Positions 13,901-20,921 of a stretch of 21,724 bases of DNA are shown piece after piece. The DNA lies in contig CAMRVW010000016.1 in NCBI GenBank assembly GCA_947054185.1, forward strand, positions 1 to 21,724, read 5' to 3'. Source of the DNA: an uncultured Rikenellaceae bacterium. GTDB lineage: Bacteria; Bacteroidota; Bacteroidia; Bacteroidales; Rikenellaceae. The notes under the pieces are model-generated. The model had not been told where the DNA came from. It searched no databases and saw nothing but the letters and a program-made list of their open reading frames with translations. Position numbers and translations under genes: made by a program. Position 1 is the first letter of the stretch, and each line of letters begins with the position of its first letter.

Positions 13901-16518
13901 TTGGGCTTGCCGTCGGGCAAGAGCGACACCACCGAGAAGGGATGGTCTGTGCCGGTGTCGAGCTGCGAATGTTCTTGACCGGGTGCTTTGATGCCCACAT
14001 AAGAGCCGTAAGGCGAGTAACGCATGGTCATGACGTCTATGCTGAAATCGCCCGACTCCTCGAATACGGTTGTGTTGAGGGTGGCCGTAAGCATGCCGGG
14101 GGCTTTGGTGCCCACGTCGGTCTTTATCGTTATCTCGGCGTTGCCCTCGCTGTCAAGGCGCCCCTGGCCTATTATGGCCTTGTCGTCGCGGAATGTCTTG
14201 GTGGGGTCGTCAAACACATAGCCCTTGAAGCCGTCGAAGCGGGTCTGTGTCTTGGTGAAGGCGCCCTCTATGGTGTACCTTAGCGCTCCTGCCGTGGCGC
14301 CGTTGAGCCACTGTACATGCAGCGAGCCTTTCTGTGTCTTGCCTGCCATGAGGGTGCCGAAGGGGAACGAGAGGTCTATCTTGAGGCGGTTGGGCTTTAT
14401 GGTCTCTATGCGTATGCGCTTTTTGAATGTGGCGCCGCCGACGTTCACCTGTGCCGTCCAACTGCCTGTTGCGGCGTCGGGCTCGGTTGCGAATGTGAAG
14501 GCATAGGTGCCCATGCTCCCTTTGGTCTGTGTGCGTGAGGCGTAAAGCTGTCCCGTGGGGGTGTAAAGCGACATGATGACGGGCATGTCGGCGGGAATCT
14601 TGCCGTCGCGGTCGTTAAGCATGAAGCCCAGACCTATGGCATCGCCAGGACGCCACACCCCTCGCTGGCCGTATATGAAGCCCTTGATGCCTTTCTGTAC
14701 CACCTCGCCGGAGACGTCGAACGTACTTAGCGACAGGGCGTTGCCGTCGTTAACCTTAAGGTAAGAGCGCATCTTGTCTTGTGAGGCTATGATGTAATAG
14801 GGCTTGCCGCCCAGCTCTATGTCGGCGCGACCGTTGTTGTCGGTGGTGCCGTGCCCCACCCGGCGGTGCTGGAAGTTGAAAGCCTCTATCCTGACGCCGC
14901 CCATGGGGTTGGTGGTGATAATGTCACGCGCCAGCACTGTCATGCCGCCTTCGTCGCCCGCCATGGCTATCAGGCCTATGTCGGTGACAAGCACATTACG
15001 GCTTATGCCGTTGCCTTTGTCGATGTAATAACTGTCGGTGCATGGGTTGTCGCGGTCGCTGTAACGGTAATTGCTCCAGTTGCGCTCGGTGTAATAATAT
15101 GAGCCGTAACTGTCGAAACGTGTCGACTCCTTAAGGAAGAGCTCGCGGTCGGCGGCCTTTATCTGTTCTTCGGTGGGCCTGTCGTATTCCTCTGGGCAGG
15201 GATATACCGACAGCCCTCTGTCGAACGACAGCTCTATGCGGTATATGGCTCCGGGTTCGGGCTCTATAAGGTCGGTCAGGTCCAGACCATATACCTTGCG
15301 TCTGGTAAGGGCGGGGTCGTCTTCGTTGCCGAGCATTACGGTCTTGATGGCCACAAGGCGTCCCACACGCATTATCTCGTCGCTCCTGTCTATGTCGCAC
15401 TCTTGCAGAAACTGCCCCATGTTGTCTTCAAACACCTTTATGACATGCACACGCACACCTCTGAGATATACGGCGCTGAAGGGTATGGTCACCCTGCCCG
15501 AACGGGGTATTATGGTGCCTTCGCCCTCAAACTCGACAGAGGGCATAAGCGGTGACATGTTCACCTTGAAGCTGATGTCCTCGCCCAGCTTTACACCCTT
15601 GGCGCTCTTTATGTTGGCGTTGAGGTTGACGATGGCCGAGGCGGCCGTTTGGTTGACATATATGTTGAGTTTGTTGCCGTCGACCTTTATGCGTTCGTTG
15701 CCGCCGCCATCTATGTATGCAAGGCCCGACATGTTCTGACGCGGGTCGAGGTTTTGGGTGAATACCACCTCTATGTGCTCCGAAGGTTCGGTCTCATACC
15801 TTACCTCATAGACCGAAAAGTCGCTGCCGGGTATCTTTATCGTGAGTATCTCGCCCGGCTCGACCTCTTTGTTGCCGCTATTTACCGCCACGGAGAGGTT
15901 GCGCTCTTGGCCGATGCTTTTGATGCCCGAGATGGTGAGGGTGTGGCGCATGCCTCCTGTGTGGGTCCACTGTGTCTTTGCCTCCTCCGAAAGGGTTATC
16001 ATGCTCTCGACGAGCTTGTCGCTCTCTTTGTCGGGGGTGAATATGGTGACGGTGGCGTCATACCACTCGTTGTTGCTCTTGTCGCTCTTGTGGTCGAGCT
16101 TGTCGAGCGAGGCGTCGAAGCGCAGAGGCAGGGTGCTGAAGACAAACTGAAACTCTTCGTTGCCTTTGGCGCCCAGCAGCTTCGATATGTTGGCCGTGAC
16201 GGTATATTCGGTGTCGCGGGCAAATGATTCCGAGGGTTTGAACATCGCCGTCTTGGCGTTGTACATGCTCCATGTGCCGCTCACGGCGGGTGTTATCTTT
16301 ATTGACCTGCCAAGAAATTCGGGTGTCGCCCTCTCGGTGTCAAGCTCGTCCTGAAACACCAGGCATATAGGGTTGTGTCTCTGTATGTGGCCTGTGGTAA
16401 AGGCGGCCACGTTGGAACTGAACGATAAATCGCCCGATGAGCCGTCCCCTAAGCAGCTCCAGGTTAACACCGCCGAGACCAAAACCGGCAGTATCGCAGG
16501 GATGTTTCGTAAATTCAT
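10996..16518 (-). CDS. Alpha-2-macroglobulin family lipoprotein
   Basis: This 1840-aa protein starts with signal MNLRNIPAILPVLVSAVLTWSC, so it is a lipid-anchored envelope protein. The MG2-type motif YGQRGVWRPGD lies near residue 613, the A2M domain (NGRVRVMVVAGNGKAYGNG, then PRVIGVGEE) near 1190-1230, and the thioester motif CIEQ at 1391-1394 in YPHGCIEQ, followed by the alpha-helical thioester domain. Bacterial members trap proteases by covalent linkage through the thioester, and the motif is intact here. These genes often neighbour pbpC (PBP1C), which is not present in this window; the neighbours are rluD upstream and the lipocalin-like lipoprotein downstream. A TAACTTTG box lies 20 bases before the ATG and a strong terminator follows, so the gene is probably monocistronic. 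Confidence 0.95.
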   Translation of the reverse strand: MNLRNIPAILPVLVSAVLTWSCLGDGSSGDLSFSSNVAAFTTGHIQRHNPICLVFQDELDTERATPEFLGRSIKITPAVSGTWSMYNAKTAMFKPSESFARDTEYTVTANISKLLGAKGNEEFQFVFSTLPLRFDASLDKLDHKSDKSNNEWYDATVTIFTPDKESDKLVESMITLSEEAKTQWTHTGGMRHTLTISGIKSIGQERNLSVAVNSGNKEVEPGEILTIKIPGSDFSVYEVRYETEPSEHIEVVFTQNLDPRQNMSGLAYIDGGGNERIKVDGNKLNIYVNQTAASAIVNLNANIKSAKGVKLGEDISFKVNMSPLMPSVEFEGEGTIIPRSGRVTIPFSAVYLRGVRVHVIKVFEDNMGQFLQECDIDRSDEIMRVGRLVAIKTVMLGNEDDPALTRRKVYGLDLTDLIEPEPGAIYRIELSFDRGLSVYPCPEEYDRPTEEQIKAADRELFLKESTRFDSYGSYYYTERNWSNYRYSDRDNPCTDSYYIDKGNGISRNVLVTDIGLIAMAGDEGGMTVLARDIITTNPMGGVRIEAFNFQHRRVGHGTTDNNGRADIELGGKPYYIIASQDKMRSYLKVNDGNALSLSTFDVSGEVVQKGIKGFIYGQRGVWRPGDAIGLGFMLNDRDGKIPADMPVIMSLYTPTGQLYASRTQTKGSMGTYAFTFATEPDAATGSWTAQVNVGGATFKKRIRIETIKPNRLKIDLSFPFGTLMAGKTQKGSLHVQWLNGATAGALRYTIEGAFTKTQTRFDGFKGYVFDDPTKTFRDDKAIIGQGRLDSEGNAEITIKTDVGTKAPGMLTATLNTTVFEESGDFSIDVMTMRYSPYGSYVGIKAPGQEHSQLDTGTDHPFSVVSLLPDGKPKARTALTVKAYKVKWYWWWNSDDNYLADYTSGSYNRPVLTRTVTTGADGTASFKLNFSNREWGTYLITVTDNESGHSTGIMSYFDWPASAGRRTDAAGEYATMLTINTDKESYAPGDKIGVTFPSSADSRAIIAIENGTRLLSVSDHACTDGTTTVTLDATNKMQPTAYISVTLLQPHAAANDMPIRMYGVVPVRVISPDSRLEPVITAPDKIEPESQYTITVSEKNGAPMSYTIAVVDEGLLDLTRFATPDPFAAFNAREALGVKTWDIYKYVAGAYGGRISRMFSIGGDDALEGGAKTIVNRFTPVALFEGPFTLSAGDKQSHIFKMPNYNGRVRVMVVAGNGKAYGNGHKSIMVNKPVMLLGTMPRVIGVGEEMEVAATVFATEDGIGTVNVAIECSEEMKVTGPAKKSVSFDKAGDKTVSFRIKTGDTPGRGSVKLTATAKGRSAVYHTEIDVRSISTPVMSARTFKIEPSGKLSRKIELPGDAGTGTLTLELSDIPPIDLSRHLDYLIDYPHGCIEQITSKAFPQLYLPKLTDLSEQQAAMCQSAVTETIRRMRSYQTSEGSFGYWPGSSDGNAWGTAYAIHFLTEAAAAGYDVPAAIKKSALASIRRQTAAWRYNRHNPERLSEEQTQAYRLYVLALNGSPDKGAMNRLREQSSLTLTSRRMLAMAYALTGRKDIALELLGKTTEANGNNGGDDLTFGSPLRDRAVALLALTATGQEAEAAELSSDIASQLSSADWLSTQSTAYALLAISKQLEGVKQGDELNLTYRIGGQKGKVSTTKHLWSQEIISGGSSEADIEIANKGKGTVFARVITGGTVSNGNVEASSGALELNVRYFNAAGKEVDITRLAPGENFTSVAVVKNTSARMVRNIVLSQIYPSGWEILNTRYTDNAGNLTGVLSYQDIRDDRVYSYIDALPSGSQVTVKINLCAVYSGRFYLPPATCAAMYDNSLSSNTASSQVTVE

Positions 16519-16538
16519 GGCAAAAAAATATTTTCCCG

Positions 16539-16546
16539 CAAAGTTA
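16539..16546 (-). promoter_or_regulatory. -7 box of the alpha-2-macroglobulin gene
   Basis: The minus strand reads TAACTTTG followed by CGGGAAAATA, very like the PASTA gene promoter (TACCTTTG then CGGCAAAATA). The box ends 20 bases before the ATG, giving a leader of about 14 bases. No clear -33 was found. Confidence 0.62.
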
Positions 16547-16735
16547 TATTAAAAAAGGGCGCGGAGCTATCTTTTTTCAAGAAAATTGCCTTGGTGTAAG
16601 CGCTTTTTTGCCGGTTATGGTCTGGCTGTTGGCGTCGGTTTTGTTTGTCTTGTGCGGGGCCGACGTTTTTTGAGGGTCTGCACGGTCGGGAATTATACGG
16701 CAGTGCGGTGTCGCTTTGGAGCGGCTCGGGGAAAC

Positions 16736-16774
16736 ATAAAAAATGACCGCACCCGGGACTTTATGTGGTGCGGT
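16736..16774 (-). terminator. Terminator after rluD
   Basis: ACCGCAC (16746-16752) pairs with GTGCGGT (16768-16774), and the minus strand continues with CATTTTTTATG. This is a simple intrinsic terminator for the PASTA-rluD transcript, 25 bases past the rluD stop. Confidence 0.7.
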
Positions 16775-16799
16775 TAATATCGGTGAAGCATGATGGTTG

Positions 16800-17948
16800 T
16801 CATCTGCCGTCGGTCGCATAACTCTCCCACCTTGCGATGCACTCTTGCATGTCTGAAGGCAGAGAGGAGTCGAACATCATGCGTTCGTGTGTCTTGGGAT
16901 GTGTGAAACCGAGGGTTTTGGCGTGAAGGGCGTGACGGGGGAGTGTCTTGAAGCAGTTTTCGACGAACTGGCGATACTTGGCAAAGGTTGTGCCCCGCAA
17001 TATGACGTCGCCGCCGTAACGGTCGTCGTTGAAGAGGGGGTGGCCTATGTGCTCCATGTGCACCCTTATCTGATGGGTGCGTCCCGTCTCGAGGCGGCAC
17101 TCTATGAGGCTGACGTAACCGAGCCGTTTTATGACCTTATAGTGTGTGACGGCGTGTTTGCCTATGGCGGGGTCGTCATATACGGCCATCTTCATGCGGT
17201 CTTTGGTGCTGCGGGCTATGTTGCCCGTTATGGTGCCTTCGTCGTGCTCCATAAGACCCCACACCAAGGCTATGTAACGCCGTTCTATGGTGTGGTCGAA
17301 GAATTGTTTGGCCAGATAGGCATGCGACCCTTCGCTTTTGGCCACCACCAGCAGGCCGCTGGTGTTTTTGTCTATGCGGTGCACCAGCCCTGCGCGCATG
17401 TCGCCCTCTTTGAAGAGGGGCAGGTTGCGCAGATGCCATGTCAGTGCGTTGACCAGGGTGCCGGTGTAATTGCCGTGACCCGGATGCACCACCATGCCCG
17501 CCTGTTTGTTGACCACTATCACGTCGTCGTCTTCATAGACTATCTCGAGGGGTATCTGCTCGGGTATTATCTCGAGCACACGCATGGGATAGGGCAACAC
17601 TATGCTTATGCGGTCGAGAGGCTTGACCTTATAGCTTGACTTGACAGGCTTGCCTCCCACCAATATGTTGCCGGCATCGGCGGCGGCCTGTATGCGGTTG
17701 CGTGATTTGTCGGAGAGGCGGTCGCACAGATATTTGTCTATGCGCATCATGCTCTGCCCCTTGTCCACATCTATGGAGAAGTGCTCGTACATGCGCTCCC
17801 CGTTACCCTCCGAGAGCAGCTCGTCGTCGTCAGAGAGTTCGTCGCCATCGTCACAGGCAACAGTCCCGGGCCCGGAGGCGGACGAAAGGGCATCTTCTGC
17901 CAAGATATCTTCTTTGCCGGTGAGGCCGTTGTGGGGGTTGTGCGTCAT
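16800..17948 (-). CDS. rluD: RluD-family 23S rRNA pseudouridine synthase
   Basis: This 382-aa enzyme converts uridines to pseudouridine in large-subunit rRNA. An S4 RNA-binding domain (RIDKYLCDRLSDKSRNRIQ, about 69-120) precedes the catalytic domain. The signature GLVHRIDKNTSGLLVV contains catalytic Asp193, and ETGRTHQIRVHM follows near residue 285. An acidic extension of about 50 residues (DDGDELSDDDELL) precedes the S4 domain and is not part of the core fold. Its start overlaps the stop of the PASTA gene by ATGA, implying translational coupling. In other Bacteroidetes this pair is often followed by D-alanine--D-alanine ligase; here a terminator follows. The exact rRNA position modified cannot be read from sequence alone. 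Confidence 0.93.
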   Translation of the reverse strand: MTHNPHNGLTGKEDILAEDALSSASGPGTVACDDGDELSDDDELLSEGNGERMYEHFSIDVDKGQSMMRIDKYLCDRLSDKSRNRIQAAADAGNILVGGKPVKSSYKVKPLDRISIVLPYPMRVLEIIPEQIPLEIVYEDDDVIVVNKQAGMVVHPGHGNYTGTLVNALTWHLRNLPLFKEGDMRAGLVHRIDKNTSGLLVVAKSEGSHAYLAKQFFDHTIERRYIALVWGLMEHDEGTITGNIARSTKDRMKMAVYDDPAIGKHAVTHYKVIKRLGYVSLIECRLETGRTHQIRVHMEHIGHPLFNDDRYGGDVILRGTTFAKYRQFVENCFKTLPRHALHAKTLGFTHPKTHERMMFDSSLPSDMQECIARWESYATDGR

Positions 17949-18829
17949 TGTTTTTTGTCGGCGTTCTTGTTTTGCTCCTCTATCTTTTTCTGCTCTTCTA
18001 ATTTTTTCTGCTCCTCAATCTTCTTCTGTTCCACTATCTTGTCGACCTTGGCATCGTCTGTCGAGGCCTTGAGCGATATGGTGCGTCCATACATGGCGGT
18101 GCTGTTGTGGGGTATCGACTGCGAATATACGCGGGCGACGGTGGGCTTGGTGCCGCGTCCCTGGTCGTATGTTATCTCGCCCACGTTGAAGCCGGCCTCC
18201 CATATCTTGTTGCGCGCCGCATCGACAGTAAGACCTATCATATCGGGCACATAGGGGTCGGGGTCGACGGGGTTGCGTCCCACCGTGAGGGTGACGGCGG
18301 TGCCCACCTCGGCCATGGTGCTCTTGCCGGGCACTATCTTCTTGCCGCGGTATGACTGGTCGAGCACATTGTTGGTGGCAAGGTCGTTTTTATAGTTGAG
18401 GCGGTCTATTATAAGGCCCGCGCCTATGATCTTGTTTTTGGCCTGACGCAGCGAGAAACCCGCCACGTAAGGTATGGGCACCATCTTGGGCTTGTGGGTG
18501 TTGGTGGTGAGGAAGATGCGGCGGCCCGACTTGACCACGTTGCCCGCCTTGGGATATTGCTCTATTATGGCGCCGCGTGTCATGCCGCTGACGTAAAGCG
18601 AGTCTATGACCTCTAACCTGAGGTCGTTGCGCGCGGCCGCCCGTTTGGCCTCGGCCATGGTCATGCCCTTGAAGTCGGGCACCTTGTAACGCTGTCCGTG
18701 GCGGGTGGCGACGGTGAGCGAGATCTGTGTCACAACCAATATGATCACCAAGAGCGAGACGGCGAGTATGATCTGCCGAAGCAGGAAATGCTCCTTTATC
18801 GTGTTGATTATCTTTTGGAAGAAGTTCAT
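17945..18829 (-). CDS. Membrane-anchored protein with three PASTA domains
   Basis: This 294-aa protein has a short cytoplasmic N-terminus, one transmembrane segment (about 18-40) and three PASTA domains outside (about 47-112, 113-187 and 190-257). PASTA domains bind peptidoglycan or its precursors. There is no Ser/Thr kinase or transpeptidase domain, as is usual for the Bacteroidetes version. The C-terminal 37 residues are a Lys/Glu/Gln-rich run with the repeat EEQKK, likely helical or disordered. The first gene of a two-gene operon, it overlaps rluD by four bases. A TACCTTTG box lies 20 bases before the ATG. Function in cell-wall synthesis or sensing is inferred from the domains. Confidence 0.93.
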   Translation of the reverse strand: MNFFQKIINTIKEHFLLRQIILAVSLLVIILVVTQISLTVATRHGQRYKVPDFKGMTMAEAKRAAARNDLRLEVIDSLYVSGMTRGAIIEQYPKAGNVVKSGRRIFLTTNTHKPKMVPIPYVAGFSLRQAKNKIIGAGLIIDRLNYKNDLATNNVLDQSYRGKKIVPGKSTMAEVGTAVTLTVGRNPVDPDPYVPDMIGLTVDAARNKIWEAGFNVGEITYDQGRGTKPTVARVYSQSIPHNSTAMYGRTISLKASTDDAKVDKIVEQKKIEEQKKLEEQKKIEEQNKNADKKQ

Positions 18830-18849
18830 GATGAAAACCTATTTTGCCG

Positions 18850-18857
18850 CAAAGGTA
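18850..18857 (-). promoter_or_regulatory. -7 box of the PASTA-rluD operon
   Basis: The minus strand reads TACCTTTG followed by CGGCAAAATA. The box ends exactly 20 bases before the start codon, giving a very short leader. Confidence 0.65.
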
Positions 18858-18951
18858 CTATTTTTCATTCTATTTTGTCTTGCTCTTCGGCCTTTTATTT
18901 TTCGCGCGGGGGCAGGCTGTGGCGGTGATGAAGTCAAGGCGGGTGTAAGGC

Positions 18952-19434
18952 TTACTGTTTATGACACGGTGGTTGGGATGCAGAGACAGCAGAGACGGCA
19001 TCCCCGGCAACCATGGGGGCGGCATCGTTTTTTAGTGACAATATTTCCGCCTCGAGACGCTCTATCTGCCCGGCCTGGCTCTTTATCAATATGTCTTTTT
19101 GTTTGTTGAGATTGTTTTGTGCCTCTAAGCGTCCTATCTGCCGTGCCTGCTCTTCTATTTTGTCGAGCAGCTGTGTGACAGAGGCGTCGGGCTGAGGCGG
19201 CTCTGTCTCGGCCGATATATGCTCACGGCCTGTGAGCAGCCAGTTGGCGTTGATGTTATAGTTAAGTACAGTATTCTGTACGGCAGACAGCCCCACGCCG
19301 CTCCGTCCGTTGACTATCTCGGTAAACATTGACGGACTTATGCCTATTTTCTCGGCAAACTCCTTTTGGTTTTTGACCATCTTGTTGCTTTTAAGAAAAT
19401 GATATACCTCTAAGAAACGGGTTGAGACGCTCAT
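18952..19434 (-). CDS. XRE-type regulator with C-terminal coiled coil
   Basis: This 160-aa protein has an N-terminal helix-turn-helix (about 20-68; NQKEFAEKIGISPSMFTEIVNGRSGV, then INANWLLTG). A Pro-rich linker follows, then a predicted coiled coil at about 86-136 (LLDKIEEQARQIGRLEAQ ... QIERLEAEILSLKND). There is no S24 or enzymatic domain. The coiled coil probably mediates oligomerisation. It is divergent from the beta-lactamase gene with 196 bases between the starts. A 16-bp palindrome in that gap recurs inside this gene over codons 52-56, pointing to autoregulation. A TATCTTTC near-match to a -7 box lies only 7 bases before the ATG. The regulated target is inferred, not shown. Confidence 0.87.
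   Translation of the reverse strand: MSVSTRFLEVYHFLKSNKMVKNQKEFAEKIGISPSMFTEIVNGRSGVGLSAVQNTVLNYNINANWLLTGREHISAETEPPQPDASVTQLLDKIEEQARQIGRLEAQNNLNKQKDILIKSQAGQIERLEAEILSLKNDAAPMVAGDAVSAVSASQPPCHKQ
19266..19281. promoter_or_regulatory. Intragenic operator-like palindrome, GTACAG-N4-CTGTAC
   Basis: Perfect 6-bp arms flank TATT. The minus strand reads GTACAGAATACTGTAC over codons 52-56 of the regulator gene. This matches the intergenic site at 19479-19494 at 15 of 16 positions. A 16-bp near-identity between coding and regulatory DNA is unlikely by chance, so it may be a second binding site acting as a roadblock. Confidence 0.5.
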
Positions 19435-19467
19435 ACCGGACGAAAGATAGTGAAAAATGTGAAATAA

Positions 19468-19499
19468 TTTTGCTTTTAATACAGAATACTGTACATTTG
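19468..19499 (+). promoter_or_regulatory. Candidate upstream promoter toward the beta-lactamase
   Basis: TTTTG (19468-19472) and TACATTTG (19492-19499) are 19 bases apart, a good Bacteroidetes -33/-7 arrangement on the plus strand. The -7 box overlaps the candidate operator at 19479-19494. It would give a 5' leader of about 125 bases. Confidence 0.5.
19479..19494. promoter_or_regulatory. Candidate operator ATACAG-N4-CTGTAC in the divergent gap
   Basis: The palindrome core TACAG-aata-CTGTA lies between the XRE regulator and the beta-lactamase genes and overlaps a plus-strand -7 box. A near-identical copy sits inside the regulator gene. The neighbouring helix-turn-helix protein is the obvious candidate binder. 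Confidence 0.55.
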
Positions 19500-19584
19500 T
19501 CTTGCCGTTACATTATGCAGACAAGGCAAATGTAATAAATTATGGAGATATGCGGAAAGTTTTATGGGTGTGCGATTACTTTAT

Positions 19585-19592
19585 TAACTTTG
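19585..19592 (+). promoter_or_regulatory. Proximal -7 box of the beta-lactamase gene
   Basis: TAACTTTG fits the -7 consensus and lies 38 bases before the chosen ATG. Only a degenerate -33 (TTTA near 19560-19564) is present. Confidence 0.5.
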
Positions 19593-19630
19593 CCGTTCGT
19601 TGTCGTGGGACGATAAATTACGTGTCTTTT

Positions 19631-20512
19631 ATGAGAAAGTTGATTTTGTGTTTGGTGTTTTGTCTCTGCGGACGGGTGGCCTCGGCAGGTTTGGCCGACG
19701 ACATAAGGGCCCTTGTCGAGGGTGTCGACGGCTCTTTGGGCGTGGCCATAGTGTGCGGCGATAATGTCATGACCCTCGGGCCCGAGACCGACTATCCCCT
19801 TATGAGCCTCTTTAAGCTGCATGTGGCGGTAACGGCTCTCGACAAGATGCGTCGGTGCGGCATATCGCCATACGACACCCTGTATATGGAGCCGCGTCAC
19901 ATGCACCGCGACACATACAGCCCCTTGCGTGAGCGGCATGGGGTGTGCCGTGTGGGGCTCACCTATCGCGACATTATATATTACACCCTGGCGCTTAGCG
20001 ACAACAACACCTGCGACAGGCTGATAGAGTTTATAGGCGGGGCCTCTGCGGCGCAGCGTCACATACGCTCGTTGGGCATAGGGCCGCTGACCATCACCGA
20101 CACCGAGAGAGACATGCACCGCAACATCAAAAACTCATATCACAACAGCTCCACTCCTCTGGCCGTGGTACTGTTGTTGCGCAGGTTATATGCGGGGTCG
20201 GTGTTGGCGCCCGACCATTTCGCCCTTTTGGAAGAGACGCTGCTCGGTTGCCGCACGGGTGGCGACAAATTGCGGGCTGGTCTGCCACCGTGGGTGCCGC
20301 TGGCCCACAAGACGGGCAACTCAGACCGCACCGACGGTGGCGTCAAGATTGCCGACGTCGACGCGGGTGTCATATACCTGCCCGACGGCAGGAGGTGTTA
20401 TCTGGCGGTGATGATAAAAGATTCGCCCGATGCCGACAGTGTCAACGCCCGCCTTATGGCCGATATCGCCGCGGCGGTATATCGGCATCTCGACCTTAAT
20501 AAAAACATGTAA
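19631..20512 (+). CDS. Class A beta-lactamase (subclass A2-like)
   Basis: This 293-aa serine beta-lactamase hydrolyses the beta-lactam ring in the periplasm. It has a signal peptide (MRKLILCLVFCLCGRVASA) and all class A motifs: SLFK with nucleophile Ser59 and Lys62, SDN at 123-125, the omega-loop ERDMH with general base Glu159, and HKTG with Lys227, Thr228 and Gly229, then SDRTDGG. The MH pattern in the omega loop and the RT-G after KTG recall the Bacteroidetes CfxA/CepA/CblA group (subclass A2). The start was chosen at the ATG that begins the signal peptide; the frame stays open upstream to 19502 without conserved sequence. It is divergent from an XRE regulator and may be regulated by it. 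Substrate range cannot be told from sequence, and it may be a chromosomal intrinsic enzyme. Confidence 0.93.
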   Translation: MRKLILCLVFCLCGRVASAGLADDIRALVEGVDGSLGVAIVCGDNVMTLGPETDYPLMSLFKLHVAVTALDKMRRCGISPYDTLYMEPRHMHRDTYSPLRERHGVCRVGLTYRDIIYYTLALSDNNTCDRLIEFIGGASAAQRHIRSLGIGPLTITDTERDMHRNIKNSYHNSSTPLAVVLLLRRLYAGSVLAPDHFALLEETLLGCRTGGDKLRAGLPPWVPLAHKTGNSDRTDGGVKIADVDAGVIYLPDGRRCYLAVMIKDSPDADSVNARLMADIAAAVYRHLDLNKNM

Positions 20513-20527
20513 TGTCAAGGCTTGTTA

Positions 20528-20580
20528 GTCTGCTGTGTGGCAATACATTGCAGTTGCGATAAGGCTAAGCACAGGCAGAC
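20528..20580 (+). other. Foldback after the beta-lactamase gene
   Basis: GTCTGCTGTG (20528-20537) pairs with CACAGGCAGAC (20570-20580) with one bulged base. It starts 15 bases past the stop codon. No T-run follows on the plus strand (GGTAAAAAAC), so it could be a 3' stabilising structure rather than a classical terminator. Confidence 0.4.
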
Positions 20581-20609
20581 GGTAAAAAACACAATACCCC
20601 TTAATGGTG

Positions 20610-20639
20610 TTGCCGGAAGAAAAACATTTTCTATCTTTG
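20610..20639 (+). promoter_or_regulatory. Promoter for the structured leader and lipoprotein
   Basis: TTG at 20610-20612 and TATCTTTG at 20632-20639 have 19-base spacing, an excellent Bacteroidetes promoter. Transcription would start near 20646, about 275 bases before the lipoprotein ATG. Confidence 0.65.
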
Positions 20640-20682
20640 CAGTGTCGAAAGACAACATGTTTTGATGAAAGTGTTTAGGTAA

Positions 20683-20845
20683 GGTCCGCATTAGAATCTG
20701 GTAAATTTTAAAGGAGACGGGCTTTCACGGCAACACTCATCACTCTGTGTTGGTGTATGATTTGTATCATCACAATACGGGTGTGGGGTATTGTTTCTGT
20801 TTGTTTGTCTCCTTTGATTTACCAGATCTCTAATGCGAGCAGACC
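20683..20845 (+). ncRNA. Long structured leader or non-coding RNA candidate
   Basis: The arms at 20683-20718 and 20807-20845 form a long interrupted stem. Pairing blocks are GGTC/GACC, CGCATTAGA/TCTAATGCG, ATCTGGTAAAT/ATTTACCAGAT and AAAGGAGAC/GTCTCCTTT, with only small bulges. The 88-base interior contains three further hairpins: AACAC/GTGTT (20732-20752), ATGAT/ATCAT with a 4-base loop (20757-20770) and ACAATAC/GTATTGT (20772-20794). A GAAA-loop hairpin precedes the stem at 20643-20654. It lies between a good promoter and the lipoprotein start, so it is a 5' leader or a separate small RNA; a T-rich run at 20868-20876 could end the latter. I match it to no known RNA family. Confidence 0.5.
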
Positions 20846-20921
20846 GAAACGGCTCCACACTTTCCTTTTTTATTACATTCTCCGCATTGAGGGAGCCGGC
20901 GATGCACAAAAACTTATTGAC

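Noticed and set aside
19502..19630. N-terminal extension of the beta-lactamase
   Set aside because: The signal peptide begins at 19631, and the extension contains a TAACTTTG promoter box.
20683..20845. Retron ncRNA or 6S RNA
   Set aside because: No reverse transcriptase is nearby. The three small hairpins in the apical part do not fit the rod with a central bubble of 6S RNA, though a covariance search could overturn this.
20757..20921. N-terminal extension of the DUF4595-like lipoprotein
   Set aside because: It would run through the structured leader and bury the lipoprotein signal at 20922.
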